A stretch of 64,000 bases of DNA from HKCCE3408 sp038530555 (GTDB lineage: Bacteria; Pseudomonadota; Alphaproteobacteria; Rhodobacterales; Rhodobacteraceae). Shown in pieces: positions 43,427-52,716 of this stretch. A program made the translations under genes and the position numbers. A model generated the notes under the pieces. It was given only the letters and a program-made list of their open reading frames with translations, had not been told where the DNA came from and made no database searches. The stretch is from the NCBI GenBank assembly GCA_038530555.1, contig JBCBCN010000004.1:269318-333317 (forward strand), written 5' to 3'. The stretch's first letter is position 1. The number at the start of each line of letters is the position of its first letter.

Positions 43427-44975
43427 TATCACCACCGATCCGCCCAAAACCCGCCGCTCGGGCCGGGCCGGAGGCCGCGCCGCCAGGGTCGCCGCCCGCG
43501 CCGCCGCACTGCCGGAAGATGTCAAACCGATCCGCGCAGGCCTCCAAGGCGGGCAATACGCTCCCCTAAGCGACGCGGACATCCAGCGGATGCACCGCGC
43601 GGCGCTGGACGCGCTAGAGGAAATCGGGCTGGCCGATGCGCCGCCCCAGGGCGTTGAGCTTCTGACCGGTGCAGGCGCGATCCAGGGCGAGGATGGCCGC
43701 ATCCGCTTCCCCCACGCCCTGGTCGAGGACATGCTGGCCGTCGCGGGCCGCTCAATCACGCTCCATGGCCGCGATCCGGCCTATGACCTTAAACTCGAGC
43801 CCGATCGCGTGCATTTCGGCACGGCAGGCGCGGCGGTCCACACCGTCGATCCCTTCACACTCGATTACCGCGACAGTACGGCCCGCGATCTCTACGATTC
43901 CGCGCGCATCACGCAGCATCTGGAGAATGTACATTTTTTCCAGCGCATGTGCGTGTGCCGGGACGCGACGAGCAATCTGAGCCTCGACGTCAACACGATC
44001 ATGGCGGCGACGGCGGGCACGACCAAACATATCGGCACCTCGTTTGCCGATCCCGACACTGTGCCCGTATGCCTGGAGATCTTACATAAGATCGCGGGCT
44101 CGGAGGAAGCCTGGCGCGCCCGGCCCTTTGTCTCCAATACCAATTGTTTTGTCGTCCCGCCGATGAAATTCGCCGAGGAAAGCTGCATCGCGATGGAGCG
44201 TGCGATACGCGGTGGCATGCCCGTCCTGCTCCTCTCGGCGGGCCAGGCCGGGGCGACGGCGCCCGCCTCGATCCCGCTGGCCATCGTGCAAGCGGTCGCG
44301 GAGTGCCTTGCGGGCGTGGTCTATGTCAACGCGATCACGCCGGGGCATCCGGCGGTCTTTGGCACCTGGCCGTTCGTCTCAGACCTGCGCACGGGCGCGA
44401 TGTCCGGCGGCTCGGCCGAGCAGGGCCTTCTGAGTGCGGGCTGCGCCCAGATGCACCGCTTTTATGGCCTGCCCGGCGGCGCCGCTGCGGGCATGTCGGA
44501 TAGCAAACTGCCCGATATGCAAGCCGGTTGGGAGCAAGGGATCACCAATGCGCTGGCCGGTCTGGCGGGCTTGAACATGGTCTATGAAAGCGTGGGCATG
44601 CATGCCTCTTTGCTGGGCATGTGCCACGAAAGCATGATCCTGGGCGATGATGTGGTCGGCCAGGTCCTGCGATGCATCCGCGGCATCGAAGTGACCGAGG
44701 ACGCGATCTCGCTCGATGTGATGCGCCAGGTCTGCCTGGGCGGGCCGGGTCATTACCTCGGCTCGGACCAGACGCTGCACCTGATGCAGCGGGATTACGT
44801 CTATCCCAGCTCTGGCAACCGGATGAGCCCCAAGGAATGGCTCGAAGCCGATCAGCCCGACCTTTTGCGCACCGCGCGCGCCCGCAAGGAGGCGATCCTG
44901 GCCGAGGCGCAGTGCCTGCTGCCCCAAAAGCTGTTGGATGAGGTAGGCGCGGAGCACGATCTGCTGTTCCGCTAA
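43419..44975 (+). CDS. MttB-family (non-pyrrolysine) methyltransferase
   Basis: A 518-residue trimethylamine-methyltransferase superfamily protein (COG5598 type). An Ala/Arg-rich N-terminal tail of about 60 residues precedes the TIM-barrel with LSDADIQRMHRAALDALEEIGL and GYVYVNAITPG-like strand regions. There is no in-frame amber codon, so it belongs to the pyrrolysine-free branch that includes glycine-betaine methyltransferases. No corrinoid protein gene is adjacent. The ATG at 43419 is preferred to the frame start at 43344, which lies inside the preceding gene. It ends the operon and is followed by a strong terminator. Confidence 0.88.
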   Translation: MADITTDPPKTRRSGRAGGRAARVAARAAALPEDVKPIRAGLQGGQYAPLSDADIQRMHRAALDALEEIGLADAPPQGVELLTGAGAIQGEDGRIRFPHALVEDMLAVAGRSITLHGRDPAYDLKLEPDRVHFGTAGAAVHTVDPFTLDYRDSTARDLYDSARITQHLENVHFFQRMCVCRDATSNLSLDVNTIMAATAGTTKHIGTSFADPDTVPVCLEILHKIAGSEEAWRARPFVSNTNCFVVPPMKFAEESCIAMERAIRGGMPVLLLSAGQAGATAPASIPLAIVQAVAECLAGVVYVNAITPGHPAVFGTWPFVSDLRTGAMSGGSAEQGLLSAGCAQMHRFYGLPGGAAAGMSDSKLPDMQAGWEQGITNALAGLAGLNMVYESVGMHASLLGMCHESMILGDDVVGQVLRCIRGIEVTEDAISLDVMRQVCLGGPGHYLGSDQTLHLMQRDYVYPSSGNRMSPKEWLEADQPDLLRTARARKEAILAEAQCLLPQKLLDEVGAEHDLLFR

Positions 44976-45002
44976 ATCAAATTTTGGTCGGTAAAATAAG
45001 AC

Positions 45003-45033
45003 GGGCCCGGTCGTTGCCGACCGGGCCCTTTTT
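45003..45033 (+). terminator. strong intrinsic terminator of the amine operon
   Basis: GGGCCCGGTCG-ttgc-CGACCGGGCCC, a perfect 11-bp stem, followed by TTTTT, 27 nt after the MttB-family stop. Confidence 0.95.
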
Positions 45034-45633
45034 GCGCGTTACCAATTACCCGCGAACTCGTCACAAACCCCAGAACTCTTTACTTGGGCATCTTCTACTC
45101 CCAGACGCGTGATCCGGCATAGTTGTCTTTTTGGTTAGGTCGAGTTGTCTTAAATTGTCGACAATATGCCGAAATCCCCTGTGTGCTGACGTTTTGGTCA
45201 AGAAAGACATTTTTCTGATATTTTCCTGACACATTTGCGCCATAATTCGGGGAATCACAGGGTCAGAATGCGTGGCGTTGATCTTTGTGGAGCGACTCGA
45301 TCAAAGCGAGACAACGGATGATTCTCAGGCAAAATGACTGCCGATAAAGTTTACGTATTGGAAGCGTGAGCCTGCGCCGCCAAACGCCATAGCCCAAACA
45401 AAACAAGACCCGGTCCTTTCGGACCGGGTCTTTGGTGACGGTACCGTCCCCACATATAACGCGTTACTACCCCAGCACTGGTTACTGGCGGTGTTTTAGT
45501 CGAATTGGATGGATCGCGAGACCTGTCTTTTGGGTTAGGTTTCTCGGCGAAATTCAGCCGATAGGACAAGTATCCGGAACAATCCACTGAAAAGGCTGGG
45601 GATTGACCAATCAGTCGAAAACGCAACGGGGAA
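45034..45633. repeat. non-coding region with short blocks recurring twice in order
   Basis: No gene can be supported across this 600-bp, lower-GC region. Short blocks recur in the same order: GCGTTAC (45036 and 45461), GTCTTTTKGGTTAGGT (45125-45140 and 45525-45540, exactly 400 bp apart), and GGGGAATCACAG (45249-45260 and 45628-45639). Each series is preceded by a GACCGG hairpin. Small open frames of 65 and 104 codons on the minus strand do not resemble each other, arguing against a duplicated protein. Candidate small-RNA gene or regulatory element. Confidence 0.6.
45405..45433 (+). terminator. second terminator-like hairpin in the non-coding region
   Basis: AAGACCCGGTCC-tttc-GGACCGGGTCTT, a perfect 12-bp stem followed by T. 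No protein gene ends just before it, so if it functions it would end an unannotated transcript from 45034-45400. Confidence 0.7.
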
Positions 45634-47964
45634 TCACAGACGCGTGTGCCGCAGGCGCAAAGCATTCGCGATGACGCAGAGCGAGGAGGCCGACATCGCC
45701 GCAGCCGCCAGGACAGGCGACAACAGCAGACCCGTCAGTGGATAGAGCGCTCCGGCGGCGATCGGCACGCCCGCGCTGTTGTAGAAGAACGCGAAGACCA
45801 AGTTCTGTTTGATATTGCTGAGCGTCGCCCGGGCCAGTTTGCGCGCACGGATCAGCGCCGCGAGATCCCCGGCGGCGAGCGTGATGCCCGCGCTCTCCAG
45901 AGCCACATCGGCCCCCTGCCCCATCGCGATGCCGACATCGGCGCGGGCCAGGGCCGGGGCGTCGTTAACCCCGTCTCCGGCCATCGCGACAAGCGCGCCC
46001 TGAGCCTGGAGCCGGGCCACGAGGGCCGACTTGTCCTCGGGCGTTTGGCCGGCATAGTTTTCGGTGAGATCCAGCGCTTGGGCGACCTGCGCCACCGGGC
46101 CGGACGCGTCGCCGCTGGCGATCACCAGGCGGATGCCTTCGGACCTGAGAGTTCGCAACGCGCTTGCCGCATCGGGCTTGATCCGGTCACTCAAAGCGAA
46201 ACTGCCGAGGTAGCGACCCGCGCCGGTATCGGCTAGGTGCATCATGGTGTGGCTTGCGGCTAAGGCGCGCGCCTCAGGCGGCGGCTCGATGGCGTTTTCT
46301 TCTAGAAGCGCGGCATTGCCCAGGGCCAAATACTGCTGTCCCACAACGCCCGTGACACCCCGGCCGGCCACCGCCCGGAGCATGTCGGCCTCAGGCCGCG
46401 CGAGCCCTTCGGCCGCCGCGAGTATTGCCTGGGCTAAAGGATGCTCGGAGCCCGCCTCCAGCGCGGCGGCCAGTGCCAGAATACCGTCGCGCTCGTGGTT
46501 GGAGGCTGGGCTTGCGGCGGGGCTGGCGGCGGGGATGATTTCCTCCAGCACCGGCTTGCCTTCGGTCAGGGTGCCGGTCTTGTCCAGGATCAGCGTGTCG
46601 ATCTCAGCGAGCGCTTGCAGGGCGGCGGCATCGCGCACCAGCACGCCGGACTGCGCCCCGCGCCCCGTGGCCACCATCACCGACATCGGCGTCGCCAGGC
46701 CCAGCGCGCAGGGACAGGCGATGATGAGAACACTGACCGCCGCGACAATGGCGAAGCTCACGCGCGGCTCGGGGCCCACGCTCAGCCAGATAAACGCGGC
46801 CAGCGCGGCGATGCTGAGGACAAGCGGCACGAACCAGCCCGCCACGCGGTCGGCCAAGCTCTGGATCGGCGCGCGGGACCGGGACGCCGCAGCGACCAGG
46901 GCCACGATCCTCGACAGCCGTGTCTCCGCGCCGACGGCCTCTGCCCGCATCACCAAACTGCCCGCGCCGTTGATCGTGCCCCCGATCAAGGCATCCCCCG
47001 GCCCCTTGGCCACGGGTATCGCCTCACCGGTCAAAAGCGCCTCATCAAGATCGCTTTCGCCCCTCTCAACCCGGCCATCGACGGGCACCGCCGCGCCGGG
47101 CAAAAGCCGCAACAGATCGCCCGGCACCACCGTATCAAGCGGCACATCTGTCTCGCTGCCATCGGGTGCTACGCGCCGCGCGGTCTCAGGGCTCAGGCGC
47201 AATAGAGCGCGGATCGCGTCGCCTGTGCGCTCCCGCGCGCTTAGCTCCATAACCTGGCCCACGAGAACGAGCGCCAGGATGACCGCAGTGGCCTCGAAAT
47301 AGACCGGCGGCTGACCACGGGTGCTGCGCATCGCCTCGGGAAAGAGCCCCGGCGCGAGCAGTGAGACGAGCGAAAAGGCAAAGGCCGCGCCGGTGCCGAT
47401 GGCGATCAGCGTCCACATATTGAGCCGCCCGGTCAGGATCGAAGACGCGCCACGCTGAAAGAACGGCCAGCTTAGGGCTACGACCGGCAGGCAGAGCGCC
47501 AGTTGCAGCCAGGCCAGACCGCGATGGCCCAGCGCATCGGGCACCGGCACGCCCGCATGGAGCGCCATCTCCGTGGCGAAGACCGCGAAAGCCAGAGGGC
47601 CTACAAACGACAGCCTACGGCGAAAATCGATCAGTTCCGGCGGCGGGCCGTCATCGGCCGAGGGGAGCGCGGGCTCCAGCGCCATACCGCAGATCGGGCA
47701 ATCGCCGGGCTTATCCTCGAGCACTTCTGGGTCCATCGGGCAAATAAACTGCGTGCCCGGCGGTGCTTCGACGGGCGCCTGCGGCACCACGTCACCGTCG
47801 GGCGTCAGATACCGGCCAGGCTCAATCTCGAATTTGTCCCGGCATTTGGGATTGCAGAAATGCACGAGCCGCCCGTGATGGCGGGCGGTCGGTTTGCCAG
47901 CATCGGGATCGACCTGCATGCCGCAGACCGGGTCGCGATGGATGGGGCCTCCGGTATCGGGCAT
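45634..47964 (-). CDS. copper-type P1B ATPase with YHS and heavy-metal-binding domains
   Basis: A 776-residue heavy-metal efflux ATPase. The N-terminus has a YHS domain (HRDPVCGMQV...HFCNPKCRDKF) and a HMBD zinc-ribbon-like motif (FICPMDPEVLEDKPGDCPICGMAL) instead of a ferredoxin-like HMA domain. The transport CPC motif is in ACPCALGLATP, phosphorylation at DKTGTLTEG, and the hinge at AGDGVNDAPAL. The CPC and domain set indicate Cu(I)/Ag(I) export across the inner membrane. The ATG at 47964 has a GAGAGG site. No copper regulator or chaperone is adjacent. Confidence 0.93.
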   Translation of the reverse strand: MPDTGGPIHRDPVCGMQVDPDAGKPTARHHGRLVHFCNPKCRDKFEIEPGRYLTPDGDVVPQAPVEAPPGTQFICPMDPEVLEDKPGDCPICGMALEPALPSADDGPPPELIDFRRRLSFVGPLAFAVFATEMALHAGVPVPDALGHRGLAWLQLALCLPVVALSWPFFQRGASSILTGRLNMWTLIAIGTGAAFAFSLVSLLAPGLFPEAMRSTRGQPPVYFEATAVILALVLVGQVMELSARERTGDAIRALLRLSPETARRVAPDGSETDVPLDTVVPGDLLRLLPGAAVPVDGRVERGESDLDEALLTGEAIPVAKGPGDALIGGTINGAGSLVMRAEAVGAETRLSRIVALVAAASRSRAPIQSLADRVAGWFVPLVLSIAALAAFIWLSVGPEPRVSFAIVAAVSVLIIACPCALGLATPMSVMVATGRGAQSGVLVRDAAALQALAEIDTLILDKTGTLTEGKPVLEEIIPAASPAASPASNHERDGILALAAALEAGSEHPLAQAILAAAEGLARPEADMLRAVAGRGVTGVVGQQYLALGNAALLEENAIEPPPEARALAASHTMMHLADTGAGRYLGSFALSDRIKPDAASALRTLRSEGIRLVIASGDASGPVAQVAQALDLTENYAGQTPEDKSALVARLQAQGALVAMAGDGVNDAPALARADVGIAMGQGADVALESAGITLAAGDLAALIRARKLARATLSNIKQNLVFAFFYNSAGVPIAAGALYPLTGLLLSPVLAAAAMSASSLCVIANALRLRHTRL

Positions 47965-48049
47965 GGACCTCTCGCAGGTTGCCCATCCGACATTGGAGAC
48001 CACACCCAAAAGATCAAGGGGGCGGCAAAGATCGAGAAGAAGGGCGCGC

Positions 48050-49360
48050 TCAGGCGCCCAGGACAGGCGGCGTCCAATGCGCCCGGTCGGCCAGAACGCA
48101 GGCCTGCATCATCCGCTCCGCCAGGGCGACGCAATCGCTCAACTCATGGGCCGCTTGGATCTGAAGTCGCCATTCGCAGGCCCCGCCATCCCCCTCCTCA
48201 AGGCCGATCACCGCGCCCAGGGATTGGGCCGCAGCCTGGCGCCTGCGCGCCTGCGCCAAGTCCCCCGCTGCCACGCTGATCTCAGCGCCGCAGGTGGGCA
48301 ATGGGCTGAACCCGCGCTGCTTCAGAGCCGTTTGCAGCCGTTTGAGACTGCGCCCGATCCGGGCGCGGCGCACATCGCCCTCGGTCCCTGCCGCGAGCTT
48401 GAGCGCGGCCAAAGCCGCGGCGGCCTGAACCGGGGGCAGCGCGCTGGAGCAGCCCTGCCCCGTGCCGACATGGCGCAGGGCATCGCGCAAGGCCGGGTGG
48501 TTGGAGGCGACAAAGCCCGCGGGCGAGGCCAGGGACCGCGCCATCGAGCCCGTGACCACATCGACCGTGCCCAACATGTCCTGATCTTCGAGAACCCCGC
48601 GCCCGGTCGCACCGGTTGCGGCCAGATCGCGGCTGATATCCACCAAAAGCGTCGCGCGATAGGCGTCGCAGACATCTTGCAACGCGCCGACCTGCGCTAG
48701 CTGACGTTGACCGGTATCGAGCGCCTCGGTCATCACGAGTATCCCCGCTTGCGTGTCCCGTGCGCGCAGCTCGGCCAGCAGACTTTCCAGCGCGGCGGGT
48801 TTGATCTCGGACAGTGTCGCGATATTCGGCGTCGCCAATTCCGCCGCCTGTCGCATGCAAAGCCAGGCCGAGCCTGCCAAGACGACCCGATCCTGCGCGG
48901 TCAAAAGCGTCCGCAGCACGCCCAGCCCCGCCGCCCAGCCATTGGCGAAGATCGTCGCATGCTCATAGGCGAGAAACTCGGCCAAACAGGTTTCCAGCGC
49001 CACGGAGAGGCTGCTTTGACCATTGCCCGGAAGTGGCCCCGCCGCATGCGGGCCGAACCGCTCAAGGGCTTCGGCTGCGGCCTCGCGGACCTCCGTATGG
49101 GCCGCCAGGCTCAGGTGATCGCGGGCGGCGAAATCGAGACCGCTAAGCTCCAGACCTTGCGCATCTTGGCCCGCCGCCTGACGCCCGGGCGCGGAGCCCG
49201 AGACGCGCGGTTGCGCCAGCAAACCCGCCGCCCTCCGCGCCCAGAGCCAATCGGAGACCGGCGCCCAGCGATCCAAAAGATCCGGCGTCTCGGCGCGGTA
49301 ATGATCCCGCGCGAGCCCTGCGCCGATCTCACCCCGGCCCGGTGTGTTCAAAATCGTCAT
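48050..49360 (-). CDS. alpha-oxoamine-synthase-like protein lacking the catalytic lysine
   Basis: A 436-residue fold-type I PLP-enzyme homologue of the KBL/ALA-synthase/serine-palmitoyltransferase family. The family layout is clear: an HLSLAAHTEVREAAAEAL start, LETCLAEFLAYEHATIFANG, and SSALPPVQAAAALAALKLA. The PLP-lysine motif GT(L)SK is GSMAR here, putting Arg275 where the Lys should be, and the DEAHS motif is DISRD (241-245), losing the ring-stacking His. It is therefore probably not a normal PLP enzyme; it may be a structural partner, as eukaryotic LCB1 is for serine palmitoyltransferase. No active partner lies in the window. Confidence 0.8.
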   Translation of the reverse strand: MTILNTPGRGEIGAGLARDHYRAETPDLLDRWAPVSDWLWARRAAGLLAQPRVSGSAPGRQAAGQDAQGLELSGLDFAARDHLSLAAHTEVREAAAEALERFGPHAAGPLPGNGQSSLSVALETCLAEFLAYEHATIFANGWAAGLGVLRTLLTAQDRVVLAGSAWLCMRQAAELATPNIATLSEIKPAALESLLAELRARDTQAGILVMTEALDTGQRQLAQVGALQDVCDAYRATLLVDISRDLAATGATGRGVLEDQDMLGTVDVVTGSMARSLASPAGFVASNHPALRDALRHVGTGQGCSSALPPVQAAAALAALKLAAGTEGDVRRARIGRSLKRLQTALKQRGFSPLPTCGAEISVAAGDLAQARRRQAAAQSLGAVIGLEEGDGGACEWRLQIQAAHELSDCVALAERMMQACVLADRAHWTPPVLGA

Positions 49361-49402
49361 ATTCCGATGACCTATGCCTGACTTCTAAATCGCGAGATCC
49401 GT

Positions 49403-50200
49403 CTAAAGTTCCAATCCAAGGGCGCTGAGCACGGGTTTGGGCGCGGCGCCGGTGGGCGGCAGGCCCGCCTTGCGTTGCAGCGCGATCACCGCCATCCGCG
49501 TATCACCGCCGAAAAAACCATCCTCGGAGATGCTGAGCGGGCGCAGCACGGTGTTGAGCGCTTTTTGCAGATGCCTGACCTGTGGGCCGCGATCGCCGTA
49601 ATTCAATGCCCGGGGAAGGACGACATTCTCGATCTTGCCGAATGCCCCTTCTTCAGCCCAACGGCGCACAAGCTGATCAGAGGCCTCGAAATGAAAGGCG
49701 TCCTGCGGCCCGAAGGCAATGCCCCAGTAAAATCCGTGGCGGTTGAATATCGGCCAAAGATCCATCAGCGCCTGAAACTGCGGCGAGCCCGGCAGCGCGT
49801 GGCGCAAACCATCGATCGTCAGATCAATCGCGATCCCCCAGGCATGGTTAGAGATGATCGCGTTTGAGCCGCGCACCCGGCGACAAGCCAACATCTCATC
49901 GGCCCCCAATCGCTCATAGATATCCGGAAGCTCAAGCGAGATATCGGTCACGATGGCCCGCAACGCGGCAATGGCGGGCTTGAGACCGGTGGCCTGGAAA
50001 GGGCCCAGATCCTCGGTTTCGAGCAAGCGCTCGAGCTCGGCGTTTTGCAGCGGCTGGGCCTCTGCCCCATAGCTGCCACGCGGCGCACCAATCAGCGCGG
50101 TGTTGATCGCCGCGCGGGCGGGCCGCAGCTCCCCATTGAGCGTTTCGGCATCGAAAACCGGCAGGTCGGTTCCCAGCCTTGGGTCAGTATGTATCGACAT
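49403..50200 (-). CDS. M15-family peptidase with C-terminal peptidoglycan-binding domain
   Basis: A 265-residue protein. The M15 zinc-peptidase motif SNHAWGIAID gives His119 and Asp126, and His170 in AFHFE is the third ligand. Residues about 200-260 (YGDRGPQVRHLQKALN...DGFFGGDTRMAVIALQRKAGL) are a PG_binding_1 domain. Such enzymes are D,D- or L,D-peptidases cleaving cell-wall peptides. No signal peptide is visible, as in phage-type endopeptidases, so export or a lytic role is unclear. It diverges from the subtilisin-like gene. Confidence 0.88.
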   Translation of the reverse strand: MSIHTDPRLGTDLPVFDAETLNGELRPARAAINTALIGAPRGSYGAEAQPLQNAELERLLETEDLGPFQATGLKPAIAALRAIVTDISLELPDIYERLGADEMLACRRVRGSNAIISNHAWGIAIDLTIDGLRHALPGSPQFQALMDLWPIFNRHGFYWGIAFGPQDAFHFEASDQLVRRWAEEGAFGKIENVVLPRALNYGDRGPQVRHLQKALNTVLRPLSISEDGFFGGDTRMAVIALQRKAGLPPTGAAPKPVLSALGLEL

Positions 50201-50248
50201 TTTTTCTTCCCTATCGCTTGGAGCGCGAAACCCTCATTTCGCCATCGC

Positions 50249-50277
50249 CGCTATCGTGCCGCCGTTGCGCTATCGTG
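50249..50277. repeat. 10-bp direct repeat in the divergent peptidase promoter region
   Basis: CGCTATCGTG occurs at 50249-50258 and 50268-50277, 19 bp apart, between the M15 peptidase and subtilisin-like genes. SARP-type regulators bind direct repeats, and such a regulator gene lies nearby at 54124; linkage is speculative. Confidence 0.45.
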
Positions 50278-50459
50278 GCGTGAAGGGCCCGCGAGAAGGG
50301 AGGGGGCTTTGCGTGAAAAAGCCGCGAAAAGGATGCCTGAAATGGGATTTTGCGTGAACCGGATGGCACTTGGTGGCAGCCTAAGACGGCGCAATGCCGT
50401 TATGGGAAGGCTGCGTCGGGATAACTGCTCTGGGCGGGGCGAAAACAGGGGGTAGGTTC

Positions 50460-52616
50460 ATGGCGAATTGGATTGAGGCCGGCGCGACCGGGCGCGGCTA
50501 TAGCGATTGGGAAGCGGGCCAGGCGGGTCCGCAGGCCGGTCAGCAGACTGTGTCGCTGTTTTTACGGTTAAGCCTCGCGGATGTGGCCGCCGATCAGGCC
50601 GAGGCTGAGATCGATACTTGCCGCTTTACCATGGGCCGCGCCGGCCTGACCCCTGCCCCGCATGAAATGGACCGGCTGCTCACCGAATACCTCGCCGTGA
50701 TCGCCGCGCGCCAAGTGAGCCGCTGGCGCTTTCGACTCGTGGCCTATGCCAAGCGCGAGCAGATCGCGGCGGTCGAGGCGCTGTCTTTTGTGGACGTGCT
50801 CCATGTCGGCGCCCCGCTAGAGGGCGGCGATGCCTCTGGCCTGCCGACTGAGACACCGCGCGCTTATCTGCCCGGCGATGCCACGGCTTTGTGCGCACCC
50901 ATCGGCGGCGTGATCGATGACGGCATCGCTTATCTCAACGCGCTGACTTGGAAAGACACGGGGCAAAGCACGGACCGCACCCGCTTTCTCGGGGTCTGGC
51001 TGCAATCGATCAAAGCGCCCGAGCCAGGTCAGGTCGAGATCGGGCGCCTGCTGAGCCAGGGTGACATCAACGAGATGATCGCCCAGGACGATGAGCGCGA
51101 GGTTTATCGGGGCGTCAATGCGGGTCTCGTGCCGATCACCGAGCGGGCGAGCAGCGATTTCCGTGTCAGCCACGGCGCCCATGTCCTAGACCTGATGGCC
51201 GGTGTCACGCCCGAGCCTGAGCTTGAGGATCAGCCCCATACGATAGACGAACGCGCCACGCGGCTTTTGGCAGTGCAATTGCCCTCGGCGGCGATCGCGG
51301 ACACGTCCGGGCGGCTCAACGGGCGCTATGTCGTCACCGGCCTGCGCTGGATCCTTTTAGAAGCGCTCAAGGCCAATGCAGGCAATGGCGCCGGTGCGCT
51401 GGTCGTCAATCTCAGCCTCGGATCGCTCGCCGGGCCGGGAGATACCTCAAGCTTCATGGCGTCATGGCTCAGCTATGAGGTCGCCGCCTATCGCCTGATC
51501 ACGGGCTGCGATCTGAGGTTGTCGCTGGCCTATGGCAATTCGCATCGCGACAAGCTGTCGGCGCGCGCTGGGTTGAGCCCGGAAACGCCGCTCGATCTGG
51601 ATTGGCGGATCCTGCCGGAGGATTACACCCCGAGCTTTCTGGAGCTGCGCGCAGCGCCGGGTGATATCGCCGATATGCGCCTAACCATTACACCGCCCAG
51701 GGCCGGTCCGCCCGCGATTCAGCTTAGCTGGACCGAGGCGATGGGCGGGTTCATAAGCCGCGGGCCCGACGGCCTGCCCCAGGCGGCGATCCTGGCGCTT
51801 GGCGATCTCGGCGGCGCACCACACGACAACGATGGCAGCGTCGGCATCCTCATCGCCACAGCCCCCACGGCGCGGCGCGAAGGCGGCCCCGCCGCAGCCG
51901 CCGGACGTTGGCAGGTCCGCCTCCACAAGAGCGCGGGTCAGGCGCTTGTCACCGCCAATGTTCAGCGCGACGACAGCCCGGCGGGCTACCGGGTGCTCGG
52001 GCGGCAAAGCTGGCTCGATGGGCCAGCGGCCTGGAGCTGGGACTATCAAACGCGCGACTGGATCATGCCCGAAGAGCCCTATGACCACGATGTCCTGGCT
52101 ATGGGTGCGGGCGGCCCGGTGACACGCGCGGGCACCGCCGTCGCCCATGCCGGCGCCTGGGCGAGCCCGAGCGGCGCATCAATGAGTTTTGTCGGCGCGG
52201 TCAAACCGCGGCTTGGGTTCCCAGAGGAGATGGTCTCGAACCTGTTCTCGGCCGAAGGTCTGCCGGCCGGCGCCGCCATTGACGGACTGCCCGCGCGCCG
52301 GGCCGAGGAAAGCCCCGGGCCGGATCTGTGTGCGATGGCAGGCGACGGGGCCAATTTGTACGGGCGTCTGGGCTCAGGCGTGATCAGCGGCTCGACCGCG
52401 CGCCTATCGGGCACCTCGGTTGCGGCACCGGCCGTGGCGCGGGCTTGGCTACGGCAGTATTGGGCGCAATACCATGCGGGCGCTCAGCGTCCCACGGCGG
52501 CGATCCCGCTGCAAAAGCTGTTGTCACGCCCACGCGCGGCGGATCGCGATGCGATCTTGGGCTTTGGCAATCTGGCCGGTCAGCGGGCCTATACCCAAGG
52601 CCGCGTCCTTGGATGA
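50460..52616 (+). CDS. subtilisin-like (S8) serine protease, no signal peptide
   Basis: A 718-residue S8-family protein. The catalytic triad is readable as Asp153 in GGVIDDGIAYLN, His238 in SHGAHVLDLMAG and Ser653 in SGTSVAAPAVARAW. Between His and Ser lies an unusually long segment, and about 140 residues precede the Asp region. No Sec signal peptide or membrane segment is seen, so it is cytoplasmic or secreted by another route. The ATG at 50460 follows a GGGGGTAGG site. Together with M15, PAP2-like and SARP-like genes it forms a compact accessory group. Confidence 0.87.
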   Translation: MANWIEAGATGRGYSDWEAGQAGPQAGQQTVSLFLRLSLADVAADQAEAEIDTCRFTMGRAGLTPAPHEMDRLLTEYLAVIAARQVSRWRFRLVAYAKREQIAAVEALSFVDVLHVGAPLEGGDASGLPTETPRAYLPGDATALCAPIGGVIDDGIAYLNALTWKDTGQSTDRTRFLGVWLQSIKAPEPGQVEIGRLLSQGDINEMIAQDDEREVYRGVNAGLVPITERASSDFRVSHGAHVLDLMAGVTPEPELEDQPHTIDERATRLLAVQLPSAAIADTSGRLNGRYVVTGLRWILLEALKANAGNGAGALVVNLSLGSLAGPGDTSSFMASWLSYEVAAYRLITGCDLRLSLAYGNSHRDKLSARAGLSPETPLDLDWRILPEDYTPSFLELRAAPGDIADMRLTITPPRAGPPAIQLSWTEAMGGFISRGPDGLPQAAILALGDLGGAPHDNDGSVGILIATAPTARREGGPAAAAGRWQVRLHKSAGQALVTANVQRDDSPAGYRVLGRQSWLDGPAAWSWDYQTRDWIMPEEPYDHDVLAMGAGGPVTRAGTAVAHAGAWASPSGASMSFVGAVKPRLGFPEEMVSNLFSAEGLPAGAAIDGLPARRAEESPGPDLCAMAGDGANLYGRLGSGVISGSTARLSGTSVAAPAVARAWLRQYWAQYHAGAQRPTAAIPLQKLLSRPRAADRDAILGFGNLAGQRAYTQGRVLG

Positions 52617-52716
52617 TGCGGAGGCCCCAGGCAACTAAAAGCAGGCACCACCTGATAGTTAGGGTCAGGCCGGGACGCGCCCCAGCCACACCTCACCCGC
52701 CACCCCTCACCGGCCA

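Noticed and set aside
44976..45633. tRNA or riboswitch in the longest gene-free region
   Set aside because: No cloverleaf, no TPsiC-like arm and no recognisable aptamer core could be found by eye.
45061..45665. 65- and 104-codon minus-strand ORFs in the non-coding repeat region
   Set aside because: They overlap the recurring blocks but are not similar to each other as proteins, so coding is unlikely.
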